Shown: piece by piece, positions 46,141-58,302 of the stretch
Numbering within the stretch: the stretch's first letter is position 1
Layout of the letters: each line of letters starts with the position of its first letter
Assembly: GCA_039583875.1 (NCBI GenBank)
Contig: CM077166.1
Location: 87,666,564-87,730,563, forward strand
Direction of reading: 5' to 3'
DNA length: 64,000 nucleotides
Origin: Platanthera guangdongensis
Taxonomy: Eukaryota > Streptophyta > Magnoliopsida > Asparagales > Orchidaceae
Notes under the pieces: generated by a model
What the model was told of the DNA's origin: nothing
Seen by the model: the letters and a program-made list of their open reading frames with translations, nothing else
Database searches by the model: none
Program-made: the position numbers and the translations under genes

Positions 46141-47211
46141 GAAATAAATGCACACGACACACACACTCCAAATGAAATTCAAGAAAGCAATAAAATTATA
46201 CACCTACACTCACACACTCTACATAATTTGAATCAAAGCATTAAAAGGAAGCATTAAAACAAAGCATGAAAATTTAACACCTACACTCACACACTCTACA
46301 TAATTTAAATCAAAGCATAAAAATTATACACCTACACTCACACACTCTTACATGGAAATTTAAGAAGAACAAAAAGAAATTTAAGCTCATACACTCACAC
46401 ACACTAATAACAAAGAAAAATTAAAGTTACCTAAAAATGAAAATAACAAGATTTCTACTCCTAAAACTTACCCAAAACACATAAAAACAACAAACAAAAA
46501 TAATATGAGCAAAAAGTTTTACAAAATAAAGTCAAAATCAAAGGTGCTCAAAAATTAAAACTTTAACTTTTTCATGCTTAGGTTTTGCCAAAAATGAATA
46601 AAAAGAGAAAATTACAATTTTTGGAAGACTAAAGTTTTTCAAAGTAAATCAAAATCAAAGTTTTAGAAAATTAAAATACCAACATTTCATTCTTATGATG
46701 TTATGAAAGTGATAAAAAAGTGAAAGAGACATGAAAAGAACAAAATAGGTTTTACAATCCTAAAAAAAAACTAAGTAAAAAGAAAGAACAAATTCACTTT
46801 TTTAAATCTCTTTCAAAAAAATCATAAGAATGAAATCAAAATCCTAAGCATGAAGATAAGTTAAGGGCAAAAAAAAACAAGGAAAGTAAATACATTACAC
46901 TCATACACACTCACACACCTTTCCTAAGTGAAGAACAAGTGAAGAACAAAGAATAAAAAGGTGAAGGAAAAGTGGGCACAAGTGTTCATTCCAAAGCCAT
47001 ATATGAAGAGAAATTTTAACATTTTATTTGATCAAAATGAAACTATTACAAGCTATTACAAGTGCTAAACTAAAACAAAATAAGAAATGAAATAAAAAAG
47101 GGAGAAATCTCCTTACATAGCCTTGAAAATCACGGATGCAGCCCACAAAAATACACTAACTTGGCCCAAAAATCTGAACCCTTGGACCTTACAGAACTGG
47201 GCTATTTATAG

Positions 47212-47220
47212 GAAAAATTT
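47212..47220 (-). promoter_or_regulatory. TATA box, 3' LTR of B
   Basis: TATAAATAG on the minus strand, just after the U3 palindrome array. The active 5' LTR copy is at 57546-57554. Confidence 0.65.
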
Positions 47221-47225
47221 CTAAG

Positions 47226-47790
47226 TACACGCCCTCGGTCACGGGCGTGACATGGGGGCGTGACAGTACTATTCATGAAGGCGGCTGGCGATTGGACAGC
47301 AAAGTTGACTTCGGGCTGAGTTCGCAGCAGTCACGCCCCAGGTCACGGGCGTGACCTAGGGCGTGTCGGGGAGGTAGAACCGGGCGCGGGTTGCGTCAAA
47401 TGTCCTCGGCAGCGTCTTGTCGGGCCAGCTGGAAAGGTCACGCCCCATGTCACGGGCGTGACTATGGGCGTGACAGTCGGGGTCGACACTCGACGAATGT
47501 CGAGCGGAAAGTGTCGAGTCGAAATCGTTGAGCTGAAATTGGGTCACGCCCAGGTCATGGGCGTGACTATGGGCGTGACAGTCGGGGTCGACACTCGACG
47601 ATCGTCGAGTGGAATTCGTCGAGAGGAGCGGACACGAGCTTGGGTCACGCCCCGTGTCGGGTGACACGGGCATGTCGCCAGGCGTGTCAAGCTTTTCTTC
47701 AGAAATTTTCCGATTTCACGGGAAATGCACAGGCACGGCTCGGTCACGGGCGTGACCCATGTGTCACGGGCGTGTACTTCCCAAAATTTG
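47226..47790 (-). repeat. U3 palindrome array of B (3' LTR copy)
   Basis: GTCACGGGCGTGAC palindromes with GGGGCGTGAC echoes, GACACGGGC motifs and the 16-base CTCGACGATCGTCGAG (47594-47609). The 5' LTR copy is at about 57570-58120. The two copies differ by a few bases. Confidence 0.8.
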
Positions 47791-48401
47791 GCAGATTTGG
47801 AATTTTTCTGCAAAATAAAATAAAACAAGTTAGGAGAAAATTTACAAGAATAGGAACATTTTATTGAACAAAAATAAGTAAAAACGACGAAAATAAATGA
47901 AAATGACTAAATTAATGTGCATAAAAATACGCATATTTACAGTTCATCAAATACCCCCATACTTAGGCTTTTGCTATTCCAGGGCAAAAGTTTGAGGTGA
48001 ATCTATAAGGAATAAAAAAACTCTAAGTTTTGGCTATCGCTTAATTAATTATAAGAGAGATCGAAATAAATATACGGGGTGTAAGAGTTAAGTCCTAAAA
48101 TTATGTAGATGATTTAAATAGCCCAAAAGTTTTGGCCAAAAGACTTCTTGATGTAATCAAATAGAAGACAACATTTGTAATGGTTAGGTTAACGAAAATA
48201 GTTTGGAATTATAAGAATTCTAGCTTATACGAGTGCTACGGAAATAATACAATTTACTAATTATGCTCTCAAAAAGATTTTTGAATTAATTCTAGAATCG
48301 TGTAATTGGCTAAGGGGGTAGTGTGGTTTATGAAGAGGGTTTTGATATTTGAGGTGAGGTAATTTTTTTTCTTCGAACCTCCATTTTTTTTCTTTTGGAT
48401 T

Positions 48402-48433
48402 TATTAGGAAAACGAAATCTTATTTTCCTAATA
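48402..48433 (-). other. Conserved hairpin 2 of B
   Basis: A perfect 11-bp stem, TATTAGGAAAA with TTTTCCTAATA, encloses a 10-nt loop identical to that in A (2544-2576). One stem pair is A-T here and G-C in A. Confidence 0.62.
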
Positions 48434-48555
48434 TGATTTTTGTTTTTCAACTTCATAATAATAAAATTAACCCAATGTATATTTGTGGGAGTAATGAATT
48501 TTATCCTCTTACTCCCTATATAATCTTTTAAAACTTATTGGGTGCCTATGTTTAC

Positions 48556-48573
48556 GGAACGAAATCTTGTTCC
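48556..48573 (-). other. Conserved hairpin 1 of B
   Basis: GGAAC pairs with GTTCC around AAGATTTC. A has GGAAT/GTTCC at 2413-2430, which still pairs by a wobble. Loops of hairpins 1 and 2 share AAGATTT. Confidence 0.55.
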
Positions 48574-49721
48574 CATTGACATAAGATCTTTTAAGGATAA
48601 AATTTTTCATGCCAAGTAGGTCATGAAAAGTGAGGGGAGAAAGGAAAACTAGATTGTAATCCTAAAAATTTTTGAGAGCAACCTTAATAATTTGTACGTT
48701 CCAATGTTTTTCAGAAAGCTAAAAGTAAGTATAATTGAATTCTATAGTCGTTATTTCCTAACATAATATACGTGCTCCTATTAATGAAAAATTAGAAGTA
48801 GTGCCTAAAACGAGTCCGCTAGTTTTAACAAAGCATAAAGAATTCTTTAAAACTTAACCCCGGCTATTTAAATGTTTCAATCGATAATTAACAAACGGGT
48901 AGTAAACAGAGAATTAATAGTATTCACATATAAATAAACTCAAAACAGAATTTTTGGATAGCAGAAAAGTTAAGTATGGAATATTTAATTTATTTGTTGC
49001 AAAACATTTTTTGTTTTTTTTTTTTTTTATAGTTTTTGTTATCATTTTTTTTTTTGTTTGTTTTTCATTTATTATCTTTTTTTTTGTGTTTTTGTTTTTT
49101 CTCAATTTTTTTTGTATGTTTTTTTTTGTATTATAAATCATTTCATAATATGTACAAAAATAAGGGAGAAAAAGAAAAAGTTTGTACAAGAAGGAGAGAG
49201 AAAAGAGTATGTACGAAAAAATATGTACAAAGTGAAAATAAAAATTTTTTGTTGTTTTTGAGTTTTTTTTTTTGGAAAAAAGAAAGAGAAGAAAACAAAA
49301 AATTTTTTTTGGAAATTTTTTTTTTTTTTCATTTAAAATTTTGTTTTTTTGTTTTATTTTAAGATGTTTTTTTAATTTTTTTGTTTTTGTTTTGTTGTTA
49401 TATGTATTTTTTTGTATTTTTCTTTTGTTTTTGAGATGCAGAAAAAATTGAAGTGCAGAAAGTAAAGCACGAAAATACCCCCATACTTAAGTCCAACATT
49501 GTCCCCAATGTTGTATCGTAAGTATGCGGAACAGAAAAGAAAGACAATATGTACAAAGAAAAGAAAAGGAAGGGGTAGAAGCTTCCCTGAAACGCGGTGG
49601 GGAAGGCCGATCAGAAACCCTGCGGTTATTAGAAAAAAAATAACAAGATAATAAGGAAAGAGCGAAAAGATAAGCGAGGGGTGCCTCCCAGGAGCGCTTT
49701 GTTTATAGTCGTGTAGCTTGA

Positions 49722-52700
49722 CTATTTTGGCGGGTTTATAATGTGGAGGAAAGTTATGGTTTCGCTAAAACCGATCACTGGGTCGCCCGCGATGTAAGAC
49801 TTTAACCGATGACCGTTTACTTTAAAAGAGCCTTTGTCCGGGTGGGAGACGAGTACGGTTCCATAAGGAAAAACTTCTTCAACTAAGAAGGGACCGGACC
49901 ATCTAGATTTTAATTTACCTGGAAAAAGCCTAAGGCGTGAATTGTAAAGAAGGACAAGATCGCCCGGAGAAAATAATTTTTGGGACTTGATTTTTCGATC
50001 GTGATAGAACTTAGAGCGCTCCTTATAGAATTTATTGCTCTCGTAAGCGTTCGCACGCCATTCATCGAGCTCGTTTAGTTGCAGTTTTCTATTCTGAGCG
50101 GCTAAGTTGGAGTCGAGGTTTAAGAGTTTTAAAGCCCAAAGTGCGCGATGTTCTAATTCTACGGGTAAATGGCACGCTTTGCCGTAGACTAACCGGAACG
50201 GCGTACATCCAATAGCGGTTTTGTATGCCATCCGATACGCCCACAACGCATCGTCGATTTTAACGGACCAATCTTTCCTATTTAGCGAAACGGTTTTTTC
50301 TAAAATTCGCTTAATCTCTCGATTTACTACCTCGACTTGGCCACTTGTTTGCGGGTGGTAGGGGGTGGCAAGCTTGTGCGTGACTCCGTATTTAGCTAAC
50401 GTCTTAGCCATAAGAGCGTTACAGAAATGCGTTCCCCTATCACTAACAATTGCGCGAGGCGTGCCGAAGCGAGAAAATAATTTTTTAAGAAATGTAACGA
50501 CGACTCGCTCATCGTTGGTGGGGAGAGCTTGCGCTTCCGCCCACCTCGATACGTAGTCGACCGCCACTAAAATATACATATTTTTGAAAGACGGAGGTAG
50601 GGGGCCAACGAAATCTATGCCCCACAAATCGAAGACTTCGCATTCTAAAAACATATTTTGGGGCATCTCGTCACGACGAGAGATGTTACCCGACCGCTGA
50701 CAGCTATCGCATGCGCGCACAAAATTATGCGCGTCTTTGAAGAGAGTGGGCCAAAAGTAGCCCGCCTCTAGCGCCTTCCGAGCGGTCCGGTTGGCTTGAT
50801 AATGCCCACCGGCTGGACCCTCGTGGCAGTGCTTAAGAATTTGCAAGCACTCCACACCCGCAACGCATCTTCGGACCGCTTGGTCCGCGCAGATACGAAA
50901 AAGAAATGGGTCCTCCCAAAAGAAATTTTTCAAGTCAGAAAAGAATTTCTTCTTTTGATGACTGGAAAACTCTTTTGGAAGGACCCGCGCTACTAAGAAA
51001 TTTGCAAAATCTGCGAACCAAGGCGAAGATGACGAAGATTTATTAATGGCAAGAAGGCGTTCCTCGGGGAATCTGTCATTTATTTCAGATTCGACGAGCG
51101 CTTCCGCACCCGGATTTTCTAAACGGGAGAGGTGGTCCGCCGCTAGATTTTCCGCTCCCCGCTTATCTCGGATCTCCAGATCAAACTCTTGTAGGAGGAG
51201 AATCCATCGAAGAAGGCGGGGCTTCGCATCATTTTTAGCTAATAAATATTTAAGCGCGGAGTGATCGGTAAAAACGATAACTTTAGATAGCGTTATATAC
51301 GAGCGAAACTTATCGAAAGCGAAAACGACGGCTAAGAGTTCCTTTTCCGTTGTCGTGTAATTTACTTGTGCGGAAGTGAGCGTCTTGCTAGCGTAATAAA
51401 TAGGATGAAAATGTTTTTCTACGCGTTGGCCAAGAACGGCACCTAAGGCAATATCACTAGCGTCGCACATTATTTCGAACGGAAGGGACCAATTAGGGGC
51501 CACTAATATTGGTGAAGAGATAAGTTTTTGTTTTATTAAATTAAAGGCGGACTCGCATTCGCTACTAAAGATGAAGCGTGATTCCTTTTCCAAGAGGGGA
51601 GTTAGCGGCTTTGTTATTTTTGAAAAATCTTGAATAAAGCGTCGATAAAAGCCCGCATGGCCTAAGAAACTCCTAATAGATTTTACGTTTGTTGGATGCG
51701 GAAGTTTTTCTATAATTTCTATCTTGGCCTTATCCACCTCTATCCCCTTAGACGAAATCATATGGCCGAGGACCAAACCTCCTCGAACCATAAAGTTGCA
51801 TTTTTCCCAATTTAAAACAAGGCTTGTGTCCTCGCACCGTTGAAGGACACGATCTAAATTGTTAAGGCAATCGGGAAAAGAGCGTCCGAAAACAGAGAAG
51901 TCATCCATAAAGACTTCCATAATGTCTTCTACTAGCTCGCCAAAGATCGCTAGCATACATCTTTGGAATGTAGCTGGCGCGTTGCAGAGTCCAAATGGCA
52001 TTCTTCGATATGCGAAGGTGCCGAACGGGCAAGTAAAAGTTGTTTTCTCTTGATCATCGGGGGAAATGGGGATTTGGAAAAACCCCGATAAACCATCAAG
52101 AAAACAATAATACGGATGACCGGATAAACGCTCTAGAATCTGGTCTAGAAATGGCAGAGGGAAATGGTCCTTGCGGGTGGCGTCGTTAAGTTTCCTATAG
52201 TCGATGCACACTCGCCAACCCGTAACAGTACGAGTTGGGACAAGCTCGTTATGCTCATTCGCCACTACGGTAAGACCGCCCTTCTTGGGCACGACATGCA
52301 CGGGACTAACCCATGCACTATCCGAAATAGGGTAGATAATCCCCGCATCTAATAACTTAATGATTTCGGCTTTAACGACGTCTTTCATGTTTGGGTTAAG
52401 ACGACGCTGCGGCTGTATCGTTTTGCGGCAATTATCGTTTAGGAAAATCTTATGGGTGCAAAAGGAGGGGCTAATCCCCTTTAGGTCAGAGATTTGCCAC
52501 GCAATTGCGTGGCGATGTTTAAATAAAACTTCCAATAAATCGGAAGTCTCCGAATCACTCAAGTTCGAAGAAATGATAACGGGGAGCGTATCACCTTTTC
52601 CCAAAAAAGCGTACTTGAGCGAGGCGGGTAAGGGTTTGAGGTCTAGGATGGGCGGTTCTTCTAGGGAGGTTTTAATTCCTATGTCTTTCTTACCAATTGG

Positions 52701-53816
52701 TTCGAAAGGCAAGTCTATAGACGTATCCTCATCGCAGTTAAAATTTTCGAGCGCATAAATATCGTCATTTAAAAATACGGACTCGAAAATGGGAGAAGAA
52801 CGATCTCCGAAAAAAGTATTTAAAGAATAGCAGAAATCGTCGCTCGATGACAAATTGTCCATCGAGGGATTAATAGAGAAAGTAACCTGGTCATCGCCTA
52901 CTCGGAGGAGAAGGCTACCATTACTAACATCTATTAGTGCGCGGGAGGTGGCGAGAAAAGGGCGACCGAGTATTATTGGTACCTCGGCGTCCTCCTCGAT
53001 ATCTAAGATGACGAAGTCTACCGGGAAGGTAAACTTGTCGACTCGGACAAGGACGTCCTCCACTACCCCGATAGGGAACTTAACCGAGCGATCCGCTAAT
53101 TGGATGCGCATATTCGTAGGACTAGGAGTACCCAATCCTAAACGCGAAAAGAGCGAGAACGGCATCAGATTAATGCTAGCCCCTAAATCAGCTAAGGCGT
53201 ACTTTACTAATATATCGCCAAAAAGGCACGGGATGGAAAATCGTCCCGGGTCGTTTTGTTTTGCGGGCAATTTATTAGTAAGGGCCGCCGAGCAGACAGC
53301 GTTGAGAGATACATGCGAAATATCCTCTAATTTGCGTTTATTAGAAAGTAGTTCTTTTAAAAATTTCGCATATTTGGGCATTTGTGAGATAGCCTCGCAA
53401 AAAGGAACATTAATGTGAATTTGTTTTAATAATAAAATAAATTTTTCATATTGCGCGTCCTTACGCTCGTTTTCTAACTTATGCGGATACGGGAGAGCCT
53501 TGTTTAAAATAATTTTTTCTTTTATAATAGGTAAAGGTGGCGTGAGCGAAGAAAGGGGAAGAGGGGTCGGAGGTGAAATATGTACCTGAGGGTCGGTCCG
53601 TTTTGGATCGACCACCTCCTTTCCGCTACGGAGGGTTATAGCGTTGGCGTTCTCCCGCGGATTCGGCTCCGTGTTTCCCGGCAGTGCCCCGAGCGCGCGC
53701 TCGGACATCATCCTCGCCAGCTGTCCAACCTGTTGTTCGAGTGTTTTTAGCGATCCGGTGATGTTCCGGATATTTGACTCGTTGGACGCAATATACTTCG
53801 AAAAATTTTCCTCCAT
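49722..53816 (-). CDS. pol: Athila pol: protease, RT, RNase H, integrase
   Basis: A single 1364-codon frame. Residues 1-65 are the gag tail ([19 protein letters not shown]). Protease is centred on DLGAS at 210-214, the Athila form of DTGA. RT runs about 440-700 with [37 protein letters not shown] and FMDDFSVFG (from 636). RNase H starts at MCDASD (783) and includes TEKEL and TDHSALKYL. Integrase has the HHCC zinc region ([10 protein letters not shown] to CDSCQ), [17 protein letters not shown] and [10 protein letters not shown]. There is no chromodomain, as expected for Athila. The ATG at 53816 is internal to the gag-pol frame; the true start is upstream in gag. Confidence 0.95.
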   Translation of the reverse strand: MEENFSKYIASNESNIRNITGSLKTLEQQVGQLARMMSERALGALPGNTEPNPRENANAITLRSGKEVVDPKRTDPQVHISPPTPLPLSSLTPPLPIIKEKIILNKALPYPHKLENERKDAQYEKFILLLKQIHINVPFCEAISQMPKYAKFLKELLSNKRKLEDISHVSLNAVCSAALTNKLPAKQNDPGRFSIPCLFGDILVKYALADLGASINLMPFSLFSRLGLGTPSPTNMRIQLADRSVKFPIGVVEDVLVRVDKFTFPVDFVILDIEEDAEVPIILGRPFLATSRALIDVSNGSLLLRVGDDQVTFSINPSMDNLSSSDDFCYSLNTFFGDRSSPIFESVFLNDDIYALENFNCDEDTSIDLPFEPIGKKDIGIKTSLEEPPILDLKPLPASLKYAFLGKGDTLPVIISSNLSDSETSDLLEVLFKHRHAIAWQISDLKGISPSFCTHKIFLNDNCRKTIQPQRRLNPNMKDVVKAEIIKLLDAGIIYPISDSAWVSPVHVVPKKGGLTVVANEHNELVPTRTVTGWRVCIDYRKLNDATRKDHFPLPFLDQILERLSGHPYYCFLDGLSGFFQIPISPDDQEKTTFTCPFGTFAYRRMPFGLCNAPATFQRCMLAIFGELVEDIMEVFMDDFSVFGRSFPDCLNNLDRVLQRCEDTSLVLNWEKCNFMVRGGLVLGHMISSKGIEVDKAKIEIIEKLPHPTNVKSIRSFLGHAGFYRRFIQDFSKITKPLTPLLEKESRFIFSSECESAFNLIKQKLISSPILVAPNWSLPFEIMCDASDIALGAVLGQRVEKHFHPIYYASKTLTSAQVNYTTTEKELLAVVFAFDKFRSYITLSKVIVFTDHSALKYLLAKNDAKPRLLRWILLLQEFDLEIRDKRGAENLAADHLSRLENPGAEALVESEINDRFPEERLLAINKSSSSSPWFADFANFLVARVLPKEFSSHQKKKFFSDLKNFFWEDPFLFRICADQAVRRCVAGVECLQILKHCHEGPAGGHYQANRTARKALEAGYFWPTLFKDAHNFVRACDSCQRSGNISRRDEMPQNMFLECEVFDLWGIDFVGPLPPSFKNMYILVAVDYVSRWAEAQALPTNDERVVVTFLKKLFSRFGTPRAIVSDRGTHFCNALMAKTLAKYGVTHKLATPYHPQTSGQVEVVNREIKRILEKTVSLNRKDWSVKIDDALWAYRMAYKTAIGCTPFRLVYGKACHLPVELEHRALWALKLLNLDSNLAAQNRKLQLNELDEWRANAYESNKFYKERSKFYHDRKIKSQKLFSPGDLVLLYNSRLRLFPGKLKSRWSGPFLVEEVFPYGTVLVSHPDKGSFKVNGHRLKSYIAGDPVIGFSETITFLHIINPPK

Positions 53817-54986
53817 CGGGGAGGGTTTCGGAAGAGGAGGGGAGGAAGAAATCCGGGCGCATAAGAAATAGGGGGACGCTGAGCATTATTCGGGTTGCTC
53901 CACGAGAAGTTGGGGTGATTCCTCCAACCCGGGTTATAGTTATTACTATAAGGGTTGTTGTTGGGGTTGAAGGGAGGACGACCCGAATTTCCCATGAAGT
54001 CCACGAACTCTTCAGCTACGCAGACATTAGGGGAATAAAACAAGGCGGAGTGGAGGAGGCAGCAGACATCTCCGCCACCTGCTTTGTTAACCTTTCAACT
54101 TGAAGGGTCAAGAGAGCAGTGGCATCCACTTCAAAAAGGCCAGCCGCCGGCTTTGGCCGTCCCCGCGGGACGTTCCATTGATAGGCATTCATAGCCATCT
54201 CTTCGAATAAAGCCTGGGCGGCCTCGGGGGTTTTGTTGTTAAGCGTTCCCCCGGCAGCCGCGTCAATCATTTGACGCGTCTGAAAATTCAGCCCATTATA
54301 AAAAATTTGAACTTGCAACCACGTTGGCAGCGCGTGGTGCGGGCAACGGCGGAGGAATTCCTTAAATCGTTCCCAAGTCTCGTATAGAGACTCGGGATCG
54401 TTCTGCACAAACGAAGAAATGTCCGCCCGCAACTTTGCAGTTTTGGCGGGCGGAAAGTACTTCGTTAGGAACCGTTCCGTCAACTCAGTCCACGTGGTGA
54501 TACATCCTCGCGGGAGGGCATTCAACCACGCCTTGGCTTTGGACTTAAGGGAAAAAGGAAATAAGCGCAAACGAATGGCGTCATCAGTGACGCCATTGAT
54601 CTTGAAGGTGTCGCATATCTCCAAGAAATTGGACAAGTGGACATTCGGGTCCTCATCCGGCAGTCCATCGAACTGCACGGCGTTTTGGACCATTTGAATG
54701 ACACTTGACTTTATTTCAAAATTATTATTGGCCACCGCAGGGCGAACAATACTCGACCCTGAATCATCCAGGTTAGGCCGGGCGTAATAAGACATAGTAC
54801 GCTCGGCCGCCGGGGAAGGTTAGGGGCGGCCATAACTAAAACAGAGGGTTCTCCGATAGATTCCTCGGGATCTAAAGAAGGATTTCGGCGATGAGATCGG
54901 ATACGCGCAAGAGAGCGTTCGATCTCAGGGTCGAAGTCTAAATCTTCAGACTCTGAGGGTTGTCCTCGGGTCATACACCCAAACAA
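53817..54986 (-). pseudogene. gag: Athila gag of element B, frameshifted
   Basis: Three overlapping pieces: 54986-54711 (from MTRGQPSESEDLDFDPE), 54795-54016 and 54043-53747, in different frames. The middle one has the Athila capsid blocks FDGLPDEDPNVHLSNFLEIC, LRLFPFSLKSKAKAWLNALP, LTERFLTKYFPP and LYETWERFKEFLRRCP. The third has NPYSNNYNPGWRNHPNFSW, then runs toward pol. Shifts are near 54800, 54030 and 53840. No CCHC knuckle is visible. Whether the shifts are real or read errors cannot be settled here, but pol directly downstream is free of them over 4 kb. Confidence 0.88.
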
Positions 54987-55154
54987 AAATAAAACAAAAA
55001 TAAAACTTTTTTTTGTTTTGTTTTTAATTTTTTTTTTTTAAAATAAAGTTTTTATTTTTTTGTTTTGTTTTTTAGAAAATAAGTAAAATTAATAGACTCC
55101 GGAATTCGAAATAGCAACTCGAAAAGAGGTTCCCCGGCAACGGCGCCAAAAACT
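54987..55154 (-). other. 5' leader of B with tRNA-Asp primer site
   Basis: The primer site TGGCGCCGTTGCCGGGGA is at 55148-55131 (minus strand), a perfect complement of plant tRNA-Asp. It stands six bases inside the LTR end. The rest is an A/T homopolymer-rich leader before gag. Confidence 0.92.
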
Positions 55155-58100
55155 TGATGGGCCCGCGAACAGACTCTTACTGTGGTTGGTTCGTTGAGTC
55201 GATCGCCGCGGGCTTGCTCGGGTAGGCAAGTGCACCTATCGCAAGTAGTACTCGATATTCGGGGGAATACCGAGGTCGTATTGTTCTCGGGGTCGCGTTG
55301 ACTATTCTTACTCCTCCGGGAGGACTATTATTTTACTGAAAATAAGGTGGATTTTTTACTTAATAAAAGGCGAAAAAGCAAAGGAGCGAAAAAACGGTTA
55401 GAAAATATTCGATGAAGGGTTAACGCTCGGCATCGAATCGGATTAAGACTAAAATAATTTTTAATAATAAAAAGACTTAGTTTTCAAATTAATAATAAGA
55501 CAACTTGGCCGTGGAGGTTCCACAAATGTGAGCTCACCTAGCTATAGGGATATCGCTCACCTAAACGTTAAGACTATTCGACCGAACGTTAGTCCGACGA
55601 AGGATTCCTCTTAACGCCCGCTTTACGCTAAGAACCCCGCTATTGGGTGGGGGACCCAATCCGGTAGAATTACGCTAGTCCTCTCTCGAGGGTATGCACG
55701 CAACTCTATTTACCCAGGGGTGATCGGTCCATATGCACGGCCTCTCGGCTAGCTAGCATATGGACTACGGAAATAGGGCCCACACATCGATTATGTGGTC
55801 CTACGCGTCGTAAACCCGGGGTAAACCCTAAGTGCTTAAATTAAAATGAAAATGAAGAGCTTTAATTATTATAAATCATTTTAAATGTCCCAATGCTCTT
55901 CGATGCCGAGGCTAATAGCGATTAGCCACACATCGGTATGGGGACGGCTTATAATTTAGTGAGGCGCGAGTTCGAATTTTAATGCTAAACGATTATAAGA
56001 AAGAGACAAAAGAAAAATAACAATATTTAGAGAGCTAAAAAGTTAACTAAACGAGAACTCACGCACACTCCAAATTATAAATTAAACAAAAGCTAAGTTA
56101 CACATAAAAGAAAATTGCATATTCAAATTTGCGAGTCCCACTCAAACGAGTGGGGGCGGTAAATAAAGGCTGAAAATTGCAAGTCCTACTCAAACGAGTA
56201 GGACTGAAATGAAAGCGAGTCCTACTCAAATGAGTAGGAGAAAATAAATGCGATTACAGGGCTAAAAAGTCCGGCCATTTAACTCAAGTGAGTAGGCGGA
56301 AAAAAATAAAGAAAGTAAAATTGCAAGTCCTACTCAGACGAGTAGGACTGAAATAAAGTCCGGCCATTTAAACTCAAGTGAGTAGGCGGAAAAATAAAGA
56401 AAGAAAAATTACAAGTCCTACTCGAACGAGTAGGACTGAAAATGAAAACGATGCGACATTTAACTCTTAACGAGTAGGCGGAAATAAATGCACACGAACA
56501 CACACACTCCAAATGAAATTCAAGAAAGCAATAAAATTATACACCTACACTCACACACTCTACATAATTTGAATCAAAGCATTAAAAGGAAGCATTAAAA
56601 CAAAGCATGAAAATTTAACACCTACACTCACACACTCTACATAATTTAAATCAAAGCATAAAAATTATACACCTACACTCACACACTCTACATGGAAATT
56701 TAAGAAGAACAAAAAGAAATTTAAGCTCATACACTCACACACACTAATAACAAAGAAAAATTAAAGTTACCTAAAAATGAAAATAACAAGATTTCTACTC
56801 CTAAAACTTACCCAAAACACATAAAAAGAACAAACAAAAATAATATGAGCAAAAAGTTTTACAAAATAAAGTCAAAATCAAAGGTGCTCAAAAATTAAAA
56901 CTTTAACTTTTTCATGCTTAGGTTTTGCCAAAAATGAATAAAAAGAGAAAATTACAATTTTTGGAAGACTAAAGTTTTTCAAAGTAAATCAAAAATCAAA
57001 GTTTTTAGAAAATTAAAATACCAACATTTTCATTCTTATGATGTTATGAAAGTGATAAAAAAGTGAAAAAGAACATGAAAAGAACAAAATAGGTTTTACA
57101 ATCCTAAAAAAAAAACTAAGTAAAAAGAAAGAACAAATTCACTTTTTTAAATCTCTTTCAAAAAAATCATAAGAATGAAATCAAAATCCTAAGCATGAAG
57201 ATAAGTTAAGGGAAAAAAAACAAGGAAAGTAAATACATTACACTCATACACACTCACACACCTTTCCTAAGTGAAGAACAAGTGAAGAACAAAGAATAAA
57301 AAGGTGAAGGAAAAGTGGGCACAAGTGTTCATTCCAAAGCCATATATGAAGAGAAATTTTAACATTTTATTTGATCAAAATGAAACTATTACAAGCTATT
57401 ACAAGTGCTAAAACTAAAACAAAACAAGAAATGAAATAAAAAAGGGAGAAATCTCCTTACATAGCCTTGAAAATCACGGATGCAGCCCACAAAAATACAC
57501 TAACTTGGCCCAAAAATCTGAACCCTTGGACCTTACAGAACTGGGCTATTTATAGGAAAAAATTTCTAAGTACACGCCCTCGGTCACGGGCGTGATATGG
57601 GGGCGTGACAGTACTATTCATGAAGGCGGCTGGCGATTGGACAGCAAAGTTGACTTCGGGCTGAGTTCGCAGCAGTCACGCCCCAGGTCACGGGCGTGAC
57701 CTAGGGCGTGTCGGGGAGGTAGAACCGGGCGCGGGTTGCGTCAAATGTCCTCGGCAGCGTCTTGTCGGGCCAGCTGGAAAGGTCACGCCCCATGTCACGG
57801 GCGTGACTATGGGCGTGACAGTCGGGGTCGACACTCGACGAATGTCGAGCGGAAAGTGTCGAGTCAAAATCGTTGAGCTGAAATTGGGTCACGCCCCAGG
57901 TCACGGGCGTGACTATGGGCGTGACAGTCGGGGTCGACACTCGACGATCGTCGAGTGGAATTCGTCGAGAGGAGCGGACACGGGCTTGGGTCACGCCCCG
58001 TGTCGGGTGACACGGGCGTGTCGCCAGGCGTGTCAAGCCTTTTCTTCAGAAATTTTCCGATTTCACGGGAAATGCACAGGCACGGCTCGGTCACGGGCGT

Positions 58101-58297
58101 GACCCATGTGTCACGGGCGTGTACTTCCCAAAATTTGGCAGATTCTGGAATTTTTCTGCAAAATAAAATAAAACAAGTTAGGAGAAAATTTACAAGAATA
58201 GGAACATTTTATTGAACAAAAATAAGTAAAAACGACGAAAATAAATGAAAATGACTAAATTAATGTGCATAAAAATACGCATATTTACAGTTCATCA
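55155..58297 (-). repeat. 5' LTR of element B
   Basis: Equivalent to 44818-47949. It carries the active promoter: the U3 array 57570-58120 and TATA at 57546-57554. Differences to the 3' copy are few and mostly homopolymer length. No gene. Confidence 0.94.
57546..57554 (-). promoter_or_regulatory. TATA box, 5' LTR of B
   Basis: TATAAATAG on the minus strand, about 20 bp downstream of the U3 palindrome array. RNA of the full element would begin near 57520. Confidence 0.65.
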
Positions 58298-58302
58298 ACA
58301 CG

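Larger units (their letters stand above)
44818..47949 (-). repeat. 3' LTR of element B
   Basis: It begins (minus strand) TGATGAACTGTAAATATGCG and ends GGGCCCATCA. It holds a U3 palindrome array, a TATA box, an AT-rich body, a hairpin array, the GTCCATATGC hairpin and an ATTGGGT/ACCCAAT hairpin. No gene. Confidence 0.94.
47950..49721 (-). other. Post-pol region of B: PPT, hairpins, poly-A/T tracts
   Basis: On the minus strand from pol: an AACATTG/CAATGTT inverted repeat and internal PPT-like TTAAGTATGGGGGTATTTTC (49512-49471), an A-rich block with long homopolymers (about 49440-48960), hairpin 1 (48573-48556), hairpin 2 (48433-48402), and the PPT TAAGTATGGGGGTATT before the LTR. I see no env-like gene; the frames at 48914-49362 are homopolymer artefacts. 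Confidence 0.75.
44818..58297 (-). mobile_element. Element B: Athila-type Ty3/gypsy retrotransposon, 13.5 kb
   Basis: On the minus strand: 5' LTR 58297-55155 (3143 bp), tRNA-Asp primer site, gag, pol, a long AT-rich post-pol region, PPT and 3' LTR 47949-44818 (3132 bp). LTRs are nearly identical, so the insertion is recent. The target duplication is acacg, and the sister LTR of C at 37306-37318 shows the empty site, differing there by one CG versus CA/TG pair. pol is a single intact frame; gag is frameshifted. Confidence 0.95.

Noticed and set aside
48914..49362. Possible env-like gene after Athila pol
   Set aside because: The frames consist of homopolymer T/A tracts with no signal peptide, membrane pattern or similarity I recognise, and they are not conserved in A.
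55131..55148. tRNA gene fragment
   Set aside because: The tRNA-like bases here, and at 663, 17374, 20655, 29568 and 44125, are primer-binding sites next to LTR ends; no cloverleaf surrounds them.
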